NCBI RefSeq assembly: GCF_006715165.1
Contig: NZ_VFMS01000001.1
Span: forward strand, 62,001 to 126,000
Reading direction: 5' to 3'
DNA: 64,000 bases
DNA from: Arthrobacter sp. SLBN-122
Lineage (GTDB): Bacteria > Actinomycetota > Actinomycetes > Actinomycetales > Micrococcaceae
Shown here: piece by piece, positions 55,504 through 64,000 of the stretch
How positions within the stretch are numbered: the stretch's first letter is position 1
How the letters are laid out: each line of letters starts with the position of its first letter
The notes under the pieces: model-generated
Database searches by the model: none
The model's input: the letters and a program-made list of their open reading frames with translations, nothing else
Told to the model about the DNA's origin: nothing
Translations under genes and position numbers: made by a program

Positions 55504-58500
55504 ATGTTCCGGCTGGCGCACCTTTCCCTGGCGAACCGGGCCCTGATCGCCCTGATCACCGTCTTCGCCTCGGTCTTCGGCGTGATTACGATGTCATCGC
55601 TGAAGCAGGAGCTCATTCCTTCCATCGAGTTCCCGCAGATCACCGTGCTCAGCTCCATGCCCGGTGCGTCGCCGGAAGTGGTGGACAAGCAGGTCAGCGG
55701 TCCGCTGGAAAAGGCGCTGAACGGCGTGGAGGGGCTGGAGTCCACCTCCTCCACGTCGCGCACCGGCGTCTCCCAGATCACCATGGTGTTCACGTACGGA
55801 TCAAACCTGGACCGGGCCCGGAACCAGATTGACCGTGCCATCTCCAACGCCAAGCGGACCCTGCCCGGCGATGTCCAGCCGCAGGCCATTGCCGGAAGCA
55901 TCAGCGACTTCCCCATCGTTTTCCTCGCGGTCTCCTCGGACAAGCCGCTCAGCGGGCTGAACGCCGACCTGCAGCGCCTGAGCGTCCCCCGCTTGCAGAA
56001 GATCGACGGCGTCCGAAGCGCCGACGTGACCGGCGGCGCCTCCCAGCACATCGAGATCCTTCCAAAGCCCGAGGCCATGACGGCAGCGGGGACAGGTGTC
56101 ACCTCCATCCGGGACGCCCTGTCCAACAACGGCGCACTGGTCCCTGCCGGCACCCTCCAGGACCAGGGCAAGACCCTCTCGCTCCAGATCGGCAGCCCGG
56201 TGGACTCCCTGGACGCCATCAAGGCACTGCCGCTGGCCGGCGCCAAGAACGGGGCAACCATCGGTACTGTCGCGGATGTGTCGCTCAAGGACGATGAACG
56301 CACCTCGATCACCCGCACCAACGGTGCCGAGACGCTGGCCATCTCTGTAACCAAGAAACCCGAGGGCGACACAGTAGGCATTTCGCACGCGGTGCGGGAC
56401 TCCCTGACGGACCTGGAAGCCGAACTGGGATCCAACGCCAGGTTCACCCCCGTCTTCGACCAGGCACCGTTCATCGAGAAGTCCATCAAGGACCTCACCA
56501 CGGAAGGCCTGCTGGGGCTGGGGTTCGCCGTCGCCATTATCCTGCTCTTCCTGATGTCCGCCCGGTCCACGCTGGTCACGGCGGTATCCATTCCCCTGTC
56601 CCTGCTGACCACGTTCATTGGCCTGTCGGCCACAGGCTACTCGCTGAACATCCTGACGCTCGGCGCGCTCACCATCGCGATCGGGCGCGTGGTGGACGAC
56701 TCCATCGTCGTCATCGAGAACATCAAGCGGCACCTCAGTTACGGCGAGGAGAAGTCGACGGCGATCCTCACGGCCATCAGGGAGGTGGCCGGCGCGATCA
56801 CAGCCTCCACCCTGACCACGGTGGCGGTGTTCCTGCCGATCGCCTTCGTCGGCGAACTGGCCGGCGAACTCTTCCGGCCCTTCGCCTTGACGGTGACCAT
56901 GGCGCTGCTGGCGTCGCTGCTGGTGTCCCTGACCATCGTCCCGGTGCTCGCCTACTGGTTCCTCAGGAACCCCAAGGGTTCGGCGGGCACGGCGGCGGCC
57001 GGCTCTCCGGAGGCCCGGCGGATCGCTGACGAGGCAAAAGCGAAGGCCCACGACGCCGAACAGCGCAGCCGCCTGCAGCGCGGCTACCTGCCCATCCTCC
57101 GGTCCACCCAGAAACATCCCGTCATCACCCTCATGGCTGCGGTGCTGGTGCTGGGTGCCACCGGCGCCATGACACCGCTGCTGGCCACGAACCTCCTGGG
57201 CAATTCGGGACAGAACAGCCTGACCGTGCGCCAGGTACTGCCGGCCGGCACCAGCCTGGCCGACACCAGCGCCGCCGCCATCCGCCTCGAAGGGGTGCTG
57301 CGCGGGATCGACGGCATCAAGGACGTCCAGGTGACCTCCGGCAACGCCCAAGCGGGCTTTGCCGCACTCACGTCGACGGGTTCCTCCAACTCCACATTCA
57401 CCGTTGTGACGGACGAAAAGGCCAACCAGGCACGCCTGCAGGAGACCGTGCGCACGGAGCTTGCGAAGGTGCCCGACTCTGGCAAGGTATCCGTGGGCAC
57501 CCAGCAGGGCGGCTTTGGCACCTCATCCACCGTGGACATCACGCTGAAGGCTGCTGACAGCGCCGACCTGCAGGCTGCCAGCGACACCGTGGTGGCGGCC
57601 ATGACAGGCGTGCCGGGCACCAGTGAGGTGGCCAGCAACCTGGCCGCCAGCAACCCAGTGGTCCAGGTCCGGGTGGACAGGGCCAAAGCCGCCGCCGCTG
57701 GCCTGAACGAGGAACAGGTGGGCGGGGTGCTGGCATCCACCATCAGCCCCGTCCCTGCCGGCACCGTACGGATCGACACCAACGATTTCCCCGTCCGCAT
57801 CGGCCAGGGCACCAAGTTCACCAGCATCGACGCCGTCCGGAACATTCCGCTGCCGGCGGGAGGCCGGCCGGTGACGCTGGGAAGCATCGCTTCCGTCGAG
57901 CAGGTGGACGTCCCCGTTTCCATCACCGCCAGCAACGGTGAGCGCACCGCCAAGGTGTCCATCACGCCGTCGGGCTCCAACCTGGGCGCGGTGAACACGG
58001 AAGTCCAGAAACGCCTGGCCGATGTCCAGCTGCCGGCGGGCGTCACGGCGGAGATAGGCGGCGCCACCACCCAGCAGGCGGAATCCTTCCGGCAGCTGGG
58101 GCTGGCCCTGCTGGCAGCCATCGCCATCGTGTACGTGATCATGGTGGCCACCTTCAAGTCCCTCATCCAGCCGCTGATCCTGCTGGTCTCGGTTCCGTTC
58201 GCGGCCACCGGCGCCGTGGCGCTGCTGCTGCTCACCGGAGTGCCCCTGGGCCTGCCGTCGCTCATCGGCATGCTGATGCTGGTGGGCATTGTGGTGACCA
58301 ACGCCATCGTGCTGATCGACCTGATCAACCAGTACCGGCAGCCGCGTGACGGCCGGCCGGGCATGAACGTGGCGGACGCCATCACCAACGGCGCACGCCA
58401 GCGCCTCCGGCCCATCCTGATGACGGCACTTGCCACGGTCTTTGCCCTGACACCCATGGCCCTGGGCCTCACGGGCGGCGGCGGGTTCATCTCGCAGCCG

Positions 58501-58734
58501 CTGGCCGTGGTAGTGATCGGCGGCCTGGTCTCCTCCACCGCGCTGACCCTGGTCCTGGTCCCGGTGCTTTACCGGCTGGTGGAGGGGCGGCGCGAGAAGA
58601 AGACGCTGTTGCGCGACCTCAAGGCCCGCCCGGAGTTTGGTCCTGCCGCCGACGTGGACGCGGAGTTCCGCGACTGGACCACCGGCCAGGTTCCGAAAGT
58701 CAGCGGGCGGCGCGCCGCCCCCGGCGCCGAATAA
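55504..58734 (+). CDS. HAE1-type RND efflux transporter permease
   Basis: Protein of 1076 aa, full-length RND fold: TM1 near residue 12, periplasmic-type porter domain, TM2-6 block (LGFAVAIILLFLM onward) with the RND motif GRVVDDSIVVIENI, a second porter domain and a C-terminal TM block. Closest in type to SwrC/YerP of Gram-positives. No membrane-fusion or outer-membrane partner is adjacent, as expected for a monoderm. Substrate unknown. Starts 68 nt after mqo with CAGGAG as ribosome site. Confidence 0.93.
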   Translation: MFRLAHLSLANRALIALITVFASVFGVITMSSLKQELIPSIEFPQITVLSSMPGASPEVVDKQVSGPLEKALNGVEGLESTSSTSRTGVSQITMVFTYGSNLDRARNQIDRAISNAKRTLPGDVQPQAIAGSISDFPIVFLAVSSDKPLSGLNADLQRLSVPRLQKIDGVRSADVTGGASQHIEILPKPEAMTAAGTGVTSIRDALSNNGALVPAGTLQDQGKTLSLQIGSPVDSLDAIKALPLAGAKNGATIGTVADVSLKDDERTSITRTNGAETLAISVTKKPEGDTVGISHAVRDSLTDLEAELGSNARFTPVFDQAPFIEKSIKDLTTEGLLGLGFAVAIILLFLMSARSTLVTAVSIPLSLLTTFIGLSATGYSLNILTLGALTIAIGRVVDDSIVVIENIKRHLSYGEEKSTAILTAIREVAGAITASTLTTVAVFLPIAFVGELAGELFRPFALTVTMALLASLLVSLTIVPVLAYWFLRNPKGSAGTAAAGSPEARRIADEAKAKAHDAEQRSRLQRGYLPILRSTQKHPVITLMAAVLVLGATGAMTPLLATNLLGNSGQNSLTVRQVLPAGTSLADTSAAAIRLEGVLRGIDGIKDVQVTSGNAQAGFAALTSTGSSNSTFTVVTDEKANQARLQETVRTELAKVPDSGKVSVGTQQGGFGTSSTVDITLKAADSADLQAASDTVVAAMTGVPGTSEVASNLAASNPVVQVRVDRAKAAAAGLNEEQVGGVLASTISPVPAGTVRIDTNDFPVRIGQGTKFTSIDAVRNIPLPAGGRPVTLGSIASVEQVDVPVSITASNGERTAKVSITPSGSNLGAVNTEVQKRLADVQLPAGVTAEIGGATTQQAESFRQLGLALLAAIAIVYVIMVATFKSLIQPLILLVSVPFAATGAVALLLLTGVPLGLPSLIGMLMLVGIVVTNAIVLIDLINQYRQPRDGRPGMNVADAITNGARQRLRPILMTALATVFALTPMALGLTGGGGFISQPLAVVVIGGLVSSTALTLVLVPVLYRLVEGRREKKTLLRDLKARPEFGPAADVDAEFRDWTTGQVPKVSGRRAAPGAE

Positions 58735-58776
58735 AAACAGCGGAATATTTCCGGCGCGGCGGCGTTGTATCCGGCG

Positions 58777-58796
58777 ATAGATGCAAATGCATCTAT
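58777..58796. promoter_or_regulatory. MarR-type operator ahead of the LLM-marR operon
   Basis: ATAGATGCAAATGCATCTAT: perfect palindrome, 9-bp arms and a 2-nt centre. It covers the region where the -35 of the TATACT promoter (58804-58809) should be, so bound repressor would block it. Confidence 0.75.
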
Positions 58797-58803
58797 ATTG
58801 GCC

Positions 58804-58809
58804 TATACT
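58804..58809 (+). promoter_or_regulatory. -10 element of the LLM-marR operon
   Basis: TATACT, 31 nt before the ATG at 58841, which has its own GGAAAGG ribosome site. Confidence 0.6.
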
Positions 58810-58840
58810 GGAGCCAAGCCCAGCAACGGAAAGGCACGCC

Positions 58841-59950
58841 ATGCAGATCGGTGTTTTCAGCGTCAGCGACATCACCAAGGACCCCACCACGGGCCGCACC
58901 CCCACCGAGCATGAACGCATCAAGGCCTCGGTGGCCATTGCCAAAAAGGTCGAGGAAATCGGCATGGACGTGTATGCCCTGGGCGAGCACCACAACCGGC
59001 CCTTCTTCTCTTCCTCCCCCACCACCACCCTCGCGTACATTGCGGCCCAGACCGAACGGATCATCCTCTCCACGGCCACCACGCTGATCACCACCAATGA
59101 CCCGGTGAAGATCGCCGAGGACTTCGCCATGCTCCAGCATCTGTCCGACGGGCGCGTGGACCTGGTCCTGGGCCGCGGCAACACCGCCCCCGTGTACCCG
59201 TGGTTCGGCAAGAACATCCAGGACGGCGTGGAGCTGGCCATCGAGAACTACAGCCTCCTGCGCAAGCTGTGGGATGAGGACACGGTCAACTGGTCCGGCA
59301 AGTTCCGCACCCCGCTGCAGAACTTCACCTCCACACCCCGGCCCCTGGACGGCGTGGCTCCCTTCGTGTGGCACGGCTCCATCCGCACCCCGCAGATCGC
59401 CGAGGTGGCCGCGTACTTTGGTGACGGTTTCTTCGCCAACAACATCTTCTGGCCCAAGGAGCACTACCAGCAGCTGATCGGCCTCTACCGTGAACGGTAC
59501 GAACACTACGGGCACGGCAAGGCGGACCAGGCGATCGTGGGCCTTGGCGGGCAGTTCTTCATGCGGAAGAACTCACAGGACGCCGTCAAGGAGTTCCGGC
59601 CCTACTTCGACAACGCCCCCGTGTACGGCCACGGCCCGTCCCTGGAGGACTTCACCTCCCAGACCCCGCTGACCGTGGGCAGCCCGCAGGAAGTCATCGA
59701 AAAGACCCTGACCTTCCGGGAGTACTTCGGCGACTACCAGCGCCAGCTGTTCCTGATCGACCATGCCGGGCTGCCGCTGAAGACCGTCCTGGAGCAGCTG
59801 GACCTGTTCGGCGAGGAGGTCCTGCCCGTCCTCCGCAGGGAGTACGGGGCCCTCAAGCCGGCCCACGTTCCCGAACCGCCCACCCATGCCGGCCGCGTGG
59901 CCGCCCTGCTGGCCCCGCAGGACGCCGACAAAGCCGCCGCGGAGGCGTGA
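58841..59950 (+). CDS. LLM-class flavin-dependent oxidoreductase
   Basis: Luciferase-like monooxygenase-fold protein of 369 aa binding FMN/F420-type flavin: VYALGEHHNRPFF near the N-terminus, LQHLSDGRVDLVLGRG in the middle. Substrate unknown; the group contains alkane-, aldehyde- or N-oxidising enzymes. ATG 58841 is preceded by GGAAAGG at 6 nt; an in-frame ATG at 58781 lies within the operator and is rejected. Its stop shares one base with the marR start. Confidence 0.9.
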   Translation: MQIGVFSVSDITKDPTTGRTPTEHERIKASVAIAKKVEEIGMDVYALGEHHNRPFFSSSPTTTLAYIAAQTERIILSTATTLITTNDPVKIAEDFAMLQHLSDGRVDLVLGRGNTAPVYPWFGKNIQDGVELAIENYSLLRKLWDEDTVNWSGKFRTPLQNFTSTPRPLDGVAPFVWHGSIRTPQIAEVAAYFGDGFFANNIFWPKEHYQQLIGLYRERYEHYGHGKADQAIVGLGGQFFMRKNSQDAVKEFRPYFDNAPVYGHGPSLEDFTSQTPLTVGSPQEVIEKTLTFREYFGDYQRQLFLIDHAGLPLKTVLEQLDLFGEEVLPVLRREYGALKPAHVPEPPTHAGRVAALLAPQDADKAAAEA

Positions 59951-60417
59951 TGGCTGCGGGAGGATCGGAATCACCGGTGCGGCTGGCCGCCGAAACATGG
60001 GAGTCCCTGTTCCGGGCCCAGGTTGCCGTGATGCGCAGGCTGCAGTCCGGGCGCGCGTTCCGGAAGCTGGCGGTGAATGAATACGATGTCCTGTTCACGC
60101 TCTCCCGGTGTCCGTCCGGCTGGCTTCGGCTCAACGAGCTCAACGACAATGTGCTGTTGAGCCAGTCCAGCCTGAGCAGGCTGGTTGAGCGGCTCGAAAA
60201 GCGCGGACTCGTTGCCCGGATGCCGGCCCCAGGGGACGGCCGCGGCATCCTGCTGAAGCTGACTGACGAGGGGCGGGAACTGCAGAAGGAGATCGGCCGC
60301 GAGCACGTCCGGGACATCTCGGCGCTGGTGGGTCCTGCCCTGACGGCCGCGGAGCAAAAGGAACTGATGCGGCTCACGGACAAGCTGCGGAGCTCGCTGG
60401 GCCCCCTTCCCAAGTAG
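59950..60417 (+). CDS. MarR-family regulator, likely autoregulator of the LLM operon
   Basis: MarR winged-helix protein of 155 aa: recognition helix LSQSSLSRLVERLEKRGL, wing ARMPAPGDGRGILLKLTDEG. Translationally coupled to the LLM gene (TGATG, GGAGG just upstream). The 20-bp palindrome at the operon promoter is its obvious candidate target. Contains one Cys (SRCPSG). Ligand unknown. Confidence 0.9.
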   Translation: MAAGGSESPVRLAAETWESLFRAQVAVMRRLQSGRAFRKLAVNEYDVLFTLSRCPSGWLRLNELNDNVLLSQSSLSRLVERLEKRGLVARMPAPGDGRGILLKLTDEGRELQKEIGREHVRDISALVGPALTAAEQKELMRLTDKLRSSLGPLPK

Positions 60418-60428
60418 CAGGCGGCTGC

Positions 60429-60452
60429 CCGGCCGGCGGGAGAGCCGGCCGG
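60429..60452. terminator. GC hairpin between convergent genes
   Basis: CCGGCCGGC/GCCGGCCGG stem with a 6-nt loop between the marR stop and the convergent transglutaminase-like gene; no T tract. Confidence 0.5.
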
Positions 60453-60491
60453 CGGACCCGTCAACGCGGGAGAACAAGCCGGGCCGGGAAG

Positions 60492-61298
60492 TCAGCCCAG
60501 CGCCACCAGCTGGGCGGGATCCTCGACCGGGAGGTCGCCGTTGACCACGGCGGTGACACGCAACTGGTTCAGCACCAGGCTTCCGCCCACCGTGGACAGG
60601 AAGGCGGTGTCAGACGAGTCCCTGCCGGCGGTGATGCGCAGCATCGACTCCCGCGGCGCAAGCCCGGTGGGGTCGATGATGTGCCACGCTCCCTCCACGT
60701 AGGCTTCGGCCACGGCATGGAAATCCATGGGACTCAGGCCCGGTGCGTAGACGGCCGCCAGCCGGGCAGGGATGTCCTTGGAGCGGAGCAGGGCGATGGC
60801 CAGGTGCGCGAAGTCCCGGCAGACGCCGCGCCTGCTGAGGAGGGTCTCCACCGCACCGTCCGTGCCGCGGGAGGAGCCGCTGATGTATCGGAGCTCACAA
60901 TTAACCCAGTTGCGGACGGCCTGCATCAGGTCCGCCCCCTGGACCCCTTCGAACTCGGCGTAGGCCGTAGGCAGGAGCCGGTCCGACTCGGCGTAGCGGC
61001 TGGGACGGACATAGCGGATCCGGTCGGCCAGGCTGGCGTCTTCGGGGACAGCGCGGCCGGCTACCGTGGCCGAGTATTCCACGGTGACGTCGGTGGGTTC
61101 GGCGAACTCCATGTAGTGGAACCGGCCGCCGTGGTGGTCCGAAACCTCGGTCAGTGGCACCTCTGCCCCGCCGGCCGTGACGGAGAGGGCTTCCTCAAAG
61201 GATGAGTAGCCGCTGTTCCTTGCCACGGCAATGGCCATGGCCACCTTGGTGTTGGCGATGGTCCTGAAGGCCAGGCGTGCGGAAACAGAGCGTTCCAT
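60492..61298 (-). CDS. Transglutaminase-like cysteine-protease-fold protein
   Basis: Protein of 268 aa. The N-terminal ~100-residue beta domain precedes a transglutaminase core. Catalytic triad visible: Cys in RRGVCRDFAHLA, His in MDFHAVAEAYV, Asp in HIIDPTGLA. The family includes peptidases and amidases; substrate unknown. GGAG lies 4 nt before the ATG. Confidence 0.9.
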   Translation of the reverse strand: MERSVSARLAFRTIANTKVAMAIAVARNSGYSSFEEALSVTAGGAEVPLTEVSDHHGGRFHYMEFAEPTDVTVEYSATVAGRAVPEDASLADRIRYVRPSRYAESDRLLPTAYAEFEGVQGADLMQAVRNWVNCELRYISGSSRGTDGAVETLLSRRGVCRDFAHLAIALLRSKDIPARLAAVYAPGLSPMDFHAVAEAYVEGAWHIIDPTGLAPRESMLRITAGRDSSDTAFLSTVGGSLVLNQLRVTAVVNGDLPVEDPAQLVALG

Positions 61299-61369
61299 GT
61301 TTCTCCGGGGGTGTTGGGGGCGGAAGGCGAGCCGCGCCTGCCCCGCACTTGTGAGTGCCGGCGGCGGGA

Positions 61370-62197
61370 CTAGTTTTTGACCTTCAGCGACATTAGCATC
61401 CGCTGGACGTTGGCGAAGTCAGGGCTTTCGTTGACGTACTGGGCGGCCTGGCCAAGGGTGTCGAAGGCCTTCGCCGGCGCCACTTTCTCATCCGGGGCAA
61501 AGGCCTTGAGGTTCACCAGGTCCCCGAACGAGTAGTCGCCCTTGCCGGCCGGACCCCGCACCACATTGCGCAGCTCGCACGCCTGCCCATTCGTTCCGCC
61601 CACCAGGTTGGTGATTCCGTACGAACCGAAGTAGCGGTAGCCCTGGATTACCCGGTAGACCATGCGTGGCGGGACGGTCCCCTCCCCGCCCTGGGCGGGA
61701 AGATCAAAGGGTACGCTGCTGATCACCGTGTAGGGGTGCCGTGCGCTTTCCGGGCAATCAGCGGACGACGGCGGCAGTCCGGTGCGGAGCGCGGCAACAA
61801 AAGTTCCATCGGGCTTCTTGACCTCCACCCTCATTCCGCCGGGAAGCACGCCGTCCTCCGGCGCCACGGACTGGGCGATCCAGTCCGCAGGCAGGTCGAA
61901 GCTGACGGTTTTTGCGGGGTCGGAGAACGTCTTCCAGGAAGCCGCGGTGGCAACACCCCGGGGTTCGCCGGATGTCGCGGAAGGGGAGTCCTGGACACTG
62001 CCGGAAGAATCGGGCGAGGCCGATGCCGTTCCCGGCGTTGGACCGGGCGCTGCAGATCCGGAGGTTGCCGCAACGGATGATGTGGGCTGCGCCGTCCATC
62101 CCGGGCCGGCCGGGGATCCAGAGCATCCCGCCAGCAGGAACACCGCCGCCGCCAGGGACGTCCGGGAAAGGGCGGTCACTGCTGCCTTGCCTGTCAT
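61370..62197 (-). CDS. Hypothetical lipoprotein
   Basis: Protein of 275 aa. Signal peptide with lipobox LAGC, a Ser/Ala/Pro/Gly-rich linker to ~residue 80, and a C-terminal domain containing TVSFDLPADWIAQSV and two conserved-looking cysteines (SADCPES, QACELR). I do not recognise a named family. ATG 62197 lies 7 nt after TAGGCT; an in-frame start at 62332 is rejected. Confidence 0.8.
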   Translation of the reverse strand: MTGKAAVTALSRTSLAAAVFLLAGCSGSPAGPGWTAQPTSSVAATSGSAAPGPTPGTASASPDSSGSVQDSPSATSGEPRGVATAASWKTFSDPAKTVSFDLPADWIAQSVAPEDGVLPGGMRVEVKKPDGTFVAALRTGLPPSSADCPESARHPYTVISSVPFDLPAQGGEGTVPPRMVYRVIQGYRYFGSYGITNLVGGTNGQACELRNVVRGPAGKGDYSFGDLVNLKAFAPDEKVAPAKAFDTLGQAAQYVNESPDFANVQRMLMSLKVKN

Positions 62198-62204
62198 GGA
62201 AGCC

Positions 62205-62210
62205 AGCCTA
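62205..62210 (-). promoter_or_regulatory. -10 element for leaderless lipoprotein mRNA
   Basis: TAGGCT on the minus strand ends 7 nt before the ATG at 62197. It sets the start of the lipoprotein. Confidence 0.5.
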
Positions 62211-62379
62211 GTAGTGCCGCGGCTGCTCCCCGGGCTGGCGCACTGGTGTTTCATGCACGCTGGAAGGGGTGCATCATGCGCCTGCCGGGACGGACCCCTC
62301 CAAGCCCTCCAGCCGTCCCCGACGGTGGGCACCCATCCCGGCGTGTCGCCGTCGGGCGTCTACCACCCCGGCCTGGGAC

Positions 62380-62385
62380 TAGGCT
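62380..62385 (+). promoter_or_regulatory. -10 element for leaderless DUF1684 mRNA
   Basis: TAGGCT followed by 7 nt and ATG 62393. Confidence 0.5.
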
Positions 62386-62392
62386 GGACGTT

Positions 62393-63055
62393 ATGGCGGA
62401 AGAGCAGCACGGCGCAGCCGAAGACAACCCGGCGGATATCTCCGCCCTGGACATCGCCGACTGGCGGCTGAGGACCTTCGCGCTCTATGACAACGTCCGC
62501 AAGTTCGCGGTGGAGAGCCCGTCAGAGGCGCACTCGTACTGGCGCCACCAGCGTGACCTGATGTTCGGCACCCACCCGGCTTCGGCGCTGACCGCCGCGG
62601 ACAAGGCACGCTTCTCGGGGCTGAAGACTGCCGATTACGATCCCATCTACCGGTTCCACGTCCCCCTGACGAAAGAGGGCGCGGGCCGGGAGATGAGCGT
62701 CGAAACCGCCACCGACGGGGTGGTCCACTTTGTCCGGCTGGGGACGTTCGACCTGCCGGAAATGGGACAGCTCGGGGTGTGGAAACTGCACGGGTACGGC
62801 GGCGGTATCTTCGTTCCGTTCCGCGATGCCACGGCCGGACAGCCGGGCGGAACCTATGGGGCGGGCCGTTACCTGCTGGACACCATCAAGGGCGCCTTCC
62901 ACGGCGTCAACGGCACGGGCCCCGGTGCCACGTTCGTCCTGGACTTCAATTTTGCCTACAACCCCTCCTGTGCCTACAACGAGGCCTGGGCCTGCCCGCT
63001 GCCCGGGCCCTCCAACCGGCTGGCAGTGGAAATCCCTGTAGGCGAGCTGTACTGA
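62393..63055 (+). CDS. DUF1684-domain protein
   Basis: Protein of 220 aa with the DUF1684 core: WRHQRDLMFGTHPASAL near residue 50 and a cupin-like beta region with FVPFRDATAG and LDFNFAYNPSCAYNEAWACPLP at the end, containing the two conserved Cys. Function unknown. The upstream frame extends to 62246 without support; the TAGGCT promoter marks ATG 62393 as start. Confidence 0.88.
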   Translation: MAEEQHGAAEDNPADISALDIADWRLRTFALYDNVRKFAVESPSEAHSYWRHQRDLMFGTHPASALTAADKARFSGLKTADYDPIYRFHVPLTKEGAGREMSVETATDGVVHFVRLGTFDLPEMGQLGVWKLHGYGGGIFVPFRDATAGQPGGTYGAGRYLLDTIKGAFHGVNGTGPGATFVLDFNFAYNPSCAYNEAWACPLPGPSNRLAVEIPVGELY

Positions 63056-63141
63056 CCCATGGCGGTTTGTACCGGGCGCCCTGCCCGCAACCCCTTACTC
63101 CTGCCTGCCCGCGGCACTGAACGTGCAGCCGGGGCCGCCGG

Positions 63142-63630
63142 ATGACGGAGCAACCGTCCGCAGCCGCTGTGCAGGAAACCACGCCCCGGCGCCTTCCTGC
63201 CACCAGGCACTACCGGGGGATCCTGCGCTTTCCCGTCATCCGGCAGCTGATCCGCTTCTCCGGTGTTGGCGTCATCTGCACCGCGGCATCGCTCGGCCTC
63301 TACGCGCTGCTGCGGCCGTGGCTCGGCGCCCAGCTGGCCAACGCGGTGGCGCTGGTCCTCACCTCACTGCTGAACACGGCGTTGAACCGGCGGCTGACCT
63401 TCAAGATCGCCGGGCAGCAGCGCCGTACCCGTGACCACTTCAACGGCCTGGTGGTGATCGCCGTGGCGCTGGTGATCACCGGCAGCAGCCTGGGCGTGCT
63501 GCACTGGTTCAATCCGGATGCCACCGTGGGGGACGAACTGCTGGCCACCACGTTGTCCGGCTTCCTGGCCACGGCGGTGCGCTTCAGCATGCTGCGGCAC
63601 TGGATATTCCGCCGCGCGCGCCACCGCTGA
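63142..63630 (+). CDS. GtrA-family membrane protein
   Basis: Small polytopic protein of 162 aa with four predicted membrane segments: LIRFSGVGVICTAASLGLYALL, ANAVALVLTSLLNTALNRRLTF, GLVVIAVALVITGSSLGVL and TLSGFLATAVRFSMLRHWIF. The GtrA family flips or moves lipid-linked sugars in cell-wall glycosylation. The partner glycosyltransferase is not in view. Confidence 0.92.
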   Translation: MTEQPSAAAVQETTPRRLPATRHYRGILRFPVIRQLIRFSGVGVICTAASLGLYALLRPWLGAQLANAVALVLTSLLNTALNRRLTFKIAGQQRRTRDHFNGLVVIAVALVITGSSLGVLHWFNPDATVGDELLATTLSGFLATAVRFSMLRHWIFRRARHR

Positions 63631-63647
63631 CCCGGCCGCCCGGCCCG

Positions 63648-64000
63648 TCAGCGGGCCTGGCCTGCGCCGAGGTTCCTGACCCTGGCGACGGCGGACCTTA
63701 CCGCGTCCGCAGCCATGTCCAGGTCCTCCCGGGTCACTAACGCGTCGAAACTGAACCGGACGGCGGTCTGCGCCACTTCGGCGGTAATTCCCAGTGCGGT
63801 GAGCACGGGCGACGGCGCATCCGAGCCCGCAGCGCAGGCCGAACCGCTGGAGCACACCACGTCGTGCCGTTCCAGCTCCAGGAGCAGGGACTCACCGCTG
63901 GTTCCGGGGAAGCAGAAGGAGGCAACGGACGGCAGCCGTTCGGTGGGATGGCCTGTCAGCACGGCGTCCGGCACCGCGCCCATCACCGCACCGATGAACC
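63648..64000 (-). CDS. Cysteine desulfurase, C-terminal part (5' partial)
   Basis: Only the last ~117 residues are in the window; the frame is open to the right edge. SSGSACAAG carries the catalytic cysteine of the IscS/NifS family. The enzyme passes sulfur from cysteine for Fe-S clusters or tRNA thiolation. Whether it is the nadA-, mnmA- or suf-linked paralogue cannot be seen. Confidence 0.88.
   Translation of the reverse strand, partial: FIGAVMGAVPDAVLTGHPTERLPSVASFCFPGTSGESLLLELERHDVVCSSGSACAAGSDAPSPVLTALGITAEVAQTAVRFSFDALVTREDLDMAADAVRSAVARVRNLGAGQAR

Overview
The window is high-GC (about two thirds G+C) actinobacterial chromosome. Protein content and gene order point to the Micrococcaceae, most likely Arthrobacter or Pseudarthrobacter. 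It holds dense single-copy core genes, 4-nt start/stop overlaps, many apparently leaderless mRNAs (TANNNT followed 6-7 nt later by the start codon), a fused OleBC, and lipoproteins with classical lipoboxes. I see no insertion sequence, prophage, CRISPR array, rRNA or plasmid feature.

Layout. 1-2984: 3' part of an olefin (long-chain alkene) operon, oleBC fusion then oleD, truncated at the left edge. 3014-6125 (minus): coaD, DUF177/YceD, rpmF, rnc, mutM. 6169-8186: an aminotransferase and a spermidine-synthase-like methyltransferase. 8183-13200 (minus): thiL, a DAK2-only protein, recG, rsmD. 13270-13773: DUF3515 lipoprotein. 13828-18131 (minus): murA, plsC, gpsA, ddl (envelope precursors). 18290-21189: leuCD diverging from an IclR regulator of the LtbR/NdgR type. 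21247-25195: a DUF1697 protein and two adjacent dynamin-like membrane GTPases. 25385-25660: tRNA-Gln and tRNA-Glu. 25961-27565: a membrane-anchored heptad-repeat protein. 27645-31586 (minus): an MBL-fold hydrolase, an FAH-family hydrolase, gltX and a HAD hydrolase. 31798-46853 (minus): ilvE, leuB, metG, an ABC exporter pair, serA, ilvC, ilvN, ilvB with an attenuator leader, and ilvD. 47114-49385: a sunset-domain membrane protein and a PQQ-type sugar dehydrogenase lipoprotein. 49500-53853: tRNA-Lys, MarR, a Bcp peroxiredoxin, tRNA-Leu, a fasciclin lipoprotein and a peptide-type ABC solute-binding lipoprotein. 53933-58734: mqo and an HAE1-type RND transporter. 58841-60417: a luciferase-like oxidoreductase and its MarR regulator. 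60492-63630: transglutaminase-like protein, lipoprotein, DUF1684 and GtrA. The 3' end of a cysteine desulfurase lies at the right edge.

How the genes fit together. Most of branched-chain amino acid synthesis is here (ilvB, N, C, D, E; leuB, C, D; only leuA and ilvA are missing). Three kinds of control can be read from the sequence: a shared palindrome GTCTCA-N5-TGAGAC beside leuC/iclR and ilvD, with a degenerate copy at leuB; a leader peptide with Val-Val-Val-Leu and an intrinsic terminator ahead of ilvBNC; and probable leaderless starts for leuB and ilvD. The most notable other observations are a probable ATT start codon for the YceD-family gene, a 20-bp perfect palindrome in front of the LLM oxidoreductase-marR operon, the free-standing heptad-repeat protein preceded by two palindromes, and a nested three-tier stem-loop between serA and the ABC permease. 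I did not find a clearly new multi-gene system. The heptad-repeat gene and the paired dynamin-like GTPases are the least understood parts.
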